Assembly: GCF_004331695.1 (NCBI RefSeq)
Contig: NZ_SJSL01000001.1
Span: 1,054,001 to 1,118,000 of the forward strand
DNA: 64,000 nucleotides
Reading direction: 5' to 3'
Origin: Pedobacter psychroterrae
GTDB lineage: Bacteria > Bacteroidota > Bacteroidia > Sphingobacteriales > Sphingobacteriaceae
Shown: piece after piece, positions 60,279 through 64,000 of the stretch
How the letters are laid out: each line of letters starts with the position of its first letter
How positions within the stretch are numbered: the stretch's first letter is position 1
Translations under genes and position numbers: made by a program
Notes under the pieces: generated by a model
Told to the model about the DNA's origin: nothing
The model's input: the letters and a program-made list of their open reading frames with translations, nothing else
Database searches by the model: none

Positions 60279-62384
60279 TTGCTTGCGCCTACGTTAGATA
60301 CTGCTATAGAATTTCTTAAAGGTGTGGGGCCTAAACGTGCCGAGCTTTTACAAAAGGAGTTGGGCATCTTTACGTGCGAGCAGCTGCTGAATTATTTTCC
60401 CTTCCGGTATATAGACCGCACGAGGTTCTATAAAATAAATGAGCTTGACCCTGATCTACCATATGTACAGATTCTGGGAAGGATTACCAGCAAGGAAGTG
60501 ATTGGGGAAAAGCAAAAGAAGCGGCTTGTAGCCCGCCTTACAGATGAAACGGGCTCAATAGAGCTGGTGTGGTTCCAAAGTTTGAAATGGGTGGACGAGC
60601 ACCTTATGAAGGGCAAGGTCTACATTGTTTTTGGCAAGCCTGCTGTTTTCAATGGCTCCTTTAGCATATCCCATGCAGATCTTGAAAGCTACCCAAGGCC
60701 TGCTACTATCACAGGTAATCTAAGGCTGCAACCTGTTTACAACTCTACAGAGAAACTAAAGAAATTTTTTCTTGACAGCAAGGGCATTCAAAAGCTGGTA
60801 ACGCTGGTAATCGAACAGCAGATCAGGGAAGTGAAAGAGACGCTCCCGCTTTATATACTTCAAAAATACCACATGCTAAGCCGTCGGGAAGCCTTGCTGA
60901 ACATACATTTTCCAAAGGATGTACAGGCATTGAAAGAAGCAGAGAAGCGGTTGAAATTTGAGGAGCTATTTTTCATACAGCTTCAGCTGCTGCACAATAA
61001 GCAGCTTAGGGAGCTTCGCTTTAAAGGGCATTCTTTTGATACCGTAGGCGAAAAGGTGAATGTCTTTTACAAAGAGCTGCTTCCTTTTAAACTGACCAAT
61101 GCGCAGAAGAGAGTTATAAAAGAGATCAGAACAGATACCCAAAGGGGTATACAGATGAACAGACTGGTACAGGGCGATGTAGGCAGTGGCAAAACAGTAG
61201 TGGCCCTGATGAGTATGTTACTGGCTTGTGACAATGGGTTTCAGGCCTGTATGATGGCTCCTACGGAAATACTGGCCCGCCAGCATTATAGTTCTATCCT
61301 ATCGCTTTTAAAAGACAGGCTGGTAAAAGTCGCTATTCTTACAGGAAGTACCACCCGCAAGCAACGTACCCTATTGCATAAAGAACTGGAGGCAGGGGAA
61401 ATAGATCTGCTGATTGGCACGCATGCGCTTATAGAGGATAAGGTAGTTTTCAAAAACCTCGGTATGGTGGTGATAGATGAGCAGCACCGTTTTGGTGTGG
61501 AACAAAGGGCCAGATTGTGGAGAAAGAACACAATACCCCCTCATATCCTGGTAATGACAGCCACGCCCATCCCGCGCACTTTGGCCATGACCCTCTATGG
61601 GGACCTCGATGTATCTGTTATTGATGAATTGCCTGCGGGAAGAAAGCCTATTGAGACCCGGCATTTATACGAAGGCCAGCGCCTGAGAATGTTTGGCTTC
61701 ATGAAGCAGGAAATAGCTAAAGGAAGACAGGTATATGTGGTGTATCCATTGATTAAAGAAAGTGAGAAGCTGGACCTTTTACACCTGGAGGCCGGGATAG
61801 AACAGATGAGTTATCAGTTTCCTTTGCCGGAGTATCAGATCAGTATTGTTCATGGAAAGATGCGCAATGCCGATAAGGAATACGAGATGCAGCGGTTTAT
61901 AAAAGGGGTAAGCCAGATCATGGTGGCTACTACCGTGATTGAGGTGGGTGTCAATGTACCCAACGCATCCGTAATGGTGATTGAAAATGCGGAACGCTTC
62001 GGGCTGTCGCAGCTGCATCAGTTGCGGGGGCGTGTAGGAAGGGGGGCAGAGCAGTCTTTTTGTATCCTGATGTCAGGTAATAAGTTAAGTGCCGACGGAA
62101 AGCTTCGTCTGGAAACCATGGTCAAAACGAACAATGGTTTTGAGATCTCGGAGATCGATCTGCAGCTTCGCGGACCAGGAGATATCACCGGGACACAGCA
62201 GAGTGGGGTGCTGGAGCTAAAGCTGGCGGATCTGGCCAAAGATCAGCTGATCTTGCAGGAAGCACGAAATACCGTTATCGATATCCTTTCAGAAGACCCA
62301 ATGCTGGATGATCCGAAAAGCAGTCTGTTGAGAACCTATCTGAGCAAAAGAAGCCGTGGTATTGCTTTTGATAAAATATCCTAA
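60279..62384 (+). CDS. recG: ATP-dependent DNA helicase RecG
   Basis: 701 residues, normal length. The N-terminal wedge/OB domain (LKGVGPKRAELLQKELGIFTCEQLLNYFPFRYID) precedes a helicase core: Walker A GDVGSGKT, DEQH (Walker B), ATPIPRT (motif III), QLRGRVGRG (motif VI). It reverses stalled forks. The start is TTG at 60279, five bases after ridA; no ATG precedes the conserved region. Confidence 0.95.
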   Translation: MLAPTLDTAIEFLKGVGPKRAELLQKELGIFTCEQLLNYFPFRYIDRTRFYKINELDPDLPYVQILGRITSKEVIGEKQKKRLVARLTDETGSIELVWFQSLKWVDEHLMKGKVYIVFGKPAVFNGSFSISHADLESYPRPATITGNLRLQPVYNSTEKLKKFFLDSKGIQKLVTLVIEQQIREVKETLPLYILQKYHMLSRREALLNIHFPKDVQALKEAEKRLKFEELFFIQLQLLHNKQLRELRFKGHSFDTVGEKVNVFYKELLPFKLTNAQKRVIKEIRTDTQRGIQMNRLVQGDVGSGKTVVALMSMLLACDNGFQACMMAPTEILARQHYSSILSLLKDRLVKVAILTGSTTRKQRTLLHKELEAGEIDLLIGTHALIEDKVVFKNLGMVVIDEQHRFGVEQRARLWRKNTIPPHILVMTATPIPRTLAMTLYGDLDVSVIDELPAGRKPIETRHLYEGQRLRMFGFMKQEIAKGRQVYVVYPLIKESEKLDLLHLEAGIEQMSYQFPLPEYQISIVHGKMRNADKEYEMQRFIKGVSQIMVATTVIEVGVNVPNASVMVIENAERFGLSQLHQLRGRVGRGAEQSFCILMSGNKLSADGKLRLETMVKTNNGFEISEIDLQLRGPGDITGTQQSGVLELKLADLAKDQLILQEARNTVIDILSEDPMLDDPKSSLLRTYLSKRSRGIAFDKIS

Positions 62385-63613
62385 TCCTCGTCACTTCCCG
62401 GTAATGAACCAGCGCCTGAATAGGCGCCTTTTCTTATGACCGGCATTTTTAAATATTTGAACAATTCATCCAGGTGTAATAAACTACCATTGGTCAAATT
62501 GCCTAAAAAGATCACTACAATATCCTTATCCAGATCACGGATATAAATGTGACGGAAACCATGCCACCAACCGGTATGGTAAACTACTTTGTCCATCCCT
62601 TTGCCATCAAACATACGCCATCCGTAACCATAATTAAAATGTCCATTAACGGGTTTATTGCGGCCTTTGTAAGCAGAATCCAAGCTGTTTTTTTTCAGCA
62701 GGCGGCCGTTTTTTAAATATTTGTCATACAATACCAGGTCATGCAGCGTACTGTAAATCCCTTTATCACCCACCGGCCCGTCCAGAAAGTTCTGGGCCAC
62801 AGAATAGCGCCAGGTACGGTCATGCCCAACTACGTCAACGGGGATTTTTTCATATTCACTGGTGGAATAAACATGCGTGTTTTTAAGCCCTGCAGGTTTA
62901 AAAACATGCTCCATCATGTATTGGGAAAACCGCTGTTTGGTTACTTTTTCTACGATGGCAGCCAGTACCATAAAATTAGAATTGTTGTAATGGAACACAC
63001 GGTCTGGCCTGGTGTATGGATTGGGCTTTTTGTCGGCTATAACCTGCATTACCTCCTGATTGGAAACCCCTTTTTTCATGTTGCGCTTTTCCTTTCGCCA
63101 TATGTCGTCGATAAAATAAACATAGTTCATCATCCCGCTCCGGTGCGACAATAACAAGCTTATCGTAATCCCATCATAAGGAAAATTAGGATAGAATTTC
63201 TTCACATCATCCGTTAACTTAAGTTTCCCGGCTTCAACCAACTGCATTACCGCTACACTGGTAAAAGTTTTGGTGATGGATGCGAGTTCAAATTCAGAAC
63301 TGATCTTTAAGCTGTCACGATGCAGGTAGTCTGCCCAGCCAATGGCTTTTTGATACAGGATCTTTCCCTTTCTTGCCACCAGCATGTTTCCGTTAAAGCC
63401 TGATTTTTTATGCAGGTTCTGTACGAAACCAGCAATCCATTTATCTCCTTTTGCAGGATCATATGCTAATAAAAGGCTGTCGGTTTTATCGTCTTCCTTG
63501 ATTCTTACTTTTTTGTCAGCTTCAGCTTTTTTAGCTTTTTCTTCCGGACTGGAACAGGCTGATAATGAAAAAATGGCAAGCGAAATGGTTAAGGTCAGCA
63601 GATTAAACTTCAT
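62381..63613 (-). CDS. Beta-lactamase-family serine hydrolase lipoprotein
   Basis: 410 residues. Lipoprotein signal with lipobox LSAC (Cys20). Class C/DD-peptidase motifs: S112-I-T-K115 (SxxK), YNN in FHYNNSNF (YxN) and HTGWWHG near the C-terminus (KTG-equivalent). The fold acts on peptidoglycan, esters or small peptides; whether it hydrolyses beta-lactams is unknown. It overlaps the recG end by 4 bp, convergent. Confidence 0.88.
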   Translation of the reverse strand: MKFNLLTLTISLAIFSLSACSSPEEKAKKAEADKKVRIKEDDKTDSLLLAYDPAKGDKWIAGFVQNLHKKSGFNGNMLVARKGKILYQKAIGWADYLHRDSLKISSEFELASITKTFTSVAVMQLVEAGKLKLTDDVKKFYPNFPYDGITISLLLSHRSGMMNYVYFIDDIWRKEKRNMKKGVSNQEVMQVIADKKPNPYTRPDRVFHYNNSNFMVLAAIVEKVTKQRFSQYMMEHVFKPAGLKNTHVYSTSEYEKIPVDVVGHDRTWRYSVAQNFLDGPVGDKGIYSTLHDLVLYDKYLKNGRLLKKNSLDSAYKGRNKPVNGHFNYGYGWRMFDGKGMDKVVYHTGWWHGFRHIYIRDLDKDIVVIFLGNLTNGSLLHLDELFKYLKMPVIRKGAYSGAGSLPGSDED

Positions 63614-63749
63614 TGATTGGGTAGATACTTGTTAAAAAGTCGAAAATTAAGGATTTTTAACACTTTAAACGCAAAAGAGTTTTAAACATTGCTTTAGGTA
63701 GAAGTAAATTGGTCTTATGCTAAGCAAGCATATTTATAGAAGTTATTAC

Positions 63750-64000
63750 TTATAGCTGTTGCAAGGCTTGTTTTACAGTGTCCTTGTTGGGCTTAGAAAC
63801 GGGTATTTTTTCTCCGGATATTAAAAGTAGAATACCACCGTCTTCTTTTAACCAGCTTTTTACATATTTTGGATTTACTAAATGGCTTTGATGAGTTCTT
63901 AGAAATCCTTTGGGGCGCAGTAAATCTGCATATTCTTTAAGGGACTTAGAAACCAGTATTTTTTCATCACCCGAAAGGAAGAAGTGTGTATACGTATTGT
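63750..64000 (-). CDS. C-terminal part of a LytTR response regulator (partial)
   Basis: 83 residues from the window edge to TAA at 63750-63752, ending KQALQQL. KSLKEYADLLRPKGFLRTHQSHLVNPKYVKSW is the LytTR DNA-binding core, normally preceded by a receiver domain. It is probably a two-component regulator paired with a histidine kinase beyond the window. Confidence 0.85.
   Translation of the reverse strand, partial: NTYTHFFLSGDEKILVSKSLKEYADLLRPKGFLRTHQSHLVNPKYVKSWLKEDGGILLLISGEKIPVSKPNKDTVKQALQQL

Noticed and set aside
1-64000. CRISPR arrays, tRNA or rRNA genes, insertion sequences
   Set aside because: No regularly spaced repeats, no tRNA T-loop or acceptor pairs, and no transposase frames were seen.

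Overview
The window reads as chromosome of a Bacteroidota bacterium of the Sphingobacteriaceae, most like Pedobacter. This is inferred from gene content and signals, not from a database match. Supporting signs are Bacteroidota-type promoters (-7 box TAnnTTTG, sometimes with a TTG/TTTG -33 box), TonB-dependent receptors with carboxypeptidase-like N-domains, a DUF4270 lipoprotein, an HU-TPR-RNase G block next to mutY-ssb, nearly no Shine-Dalgarno sequences, and frequent TTG starts.

Layout. 1-4.5 kb: end of an unidentified gene, a terminator, then an L-fucose-type catabolic operon (fuconate dehydratase, SSS symporter, lipoprotein mutarotase, SDR dehydrogenase). 4.5-9.8 kb: translation genes rplM-rpsI-rpsB-tsf and pyrH-frr, with nagA between tsf and pyrH. 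9.8-13.9 kb: ABC exporter, GH43 glycosidase, MFS exporter. 13.9-18.2 kb: a thiamine region on the minus strand in which a TPP riboswitch precedes a TonB-dependent receptor and a ThiE-like protein, with a PnuC-type transporter and NadR-like kinase upstream. 18.3-25.6 kb: small envelope proteins, carB, DUF3137-LemA, radA. 25.6-34.3 kb: rng, a 29-residue basic protein gene, TPR protein, HU, divergent mutY-ssb, DUF4270 lipoprotein, glycogen-synthase-like protein, panC, panD. 34.4-38.1 kb: acyl-CoA dehydrogenase, small membrane and lipoproteins, an Lrp/AsnC regulator, then a 660-bp gene-free stretch. 38.2-44.0 kb: FAD/NAD(P)-binding protein and a siderophore-receptor/PepSY iron uptake operon. 44.5-49.4 kb: rimP-nusA-infB. 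49.5-57.0 kb: a cell-surface glycan locus with five glycosyltransferases (one a GT11 fucosyltransferase), a flippase-type ABC protein and a glycosyltransferase remnant. 57.1-64 kb: meaB, an OmpA-like porin, ridA, recG, a serine hydrolase and the end of a LytTR regulator.

The strongest candidate for something undescribed is in the gene-free stretch at about 37.1-37.4 kb. It holds a set of nested hairpins with G-U pairs that favour the + strand, followed by a strong intrinsic terminator and no open reading frame: a probable structured non-coding RNA of about 260-310 nt. Other non-coding signals are a possible small RNA downstream of radA, terminator hairpins placed directly against the -7 box of the next gene (frr/ABC, ompA/ridA, lipoprotein/pnuC), apparently leaderless promoters, and dispersed palindromic repeats.
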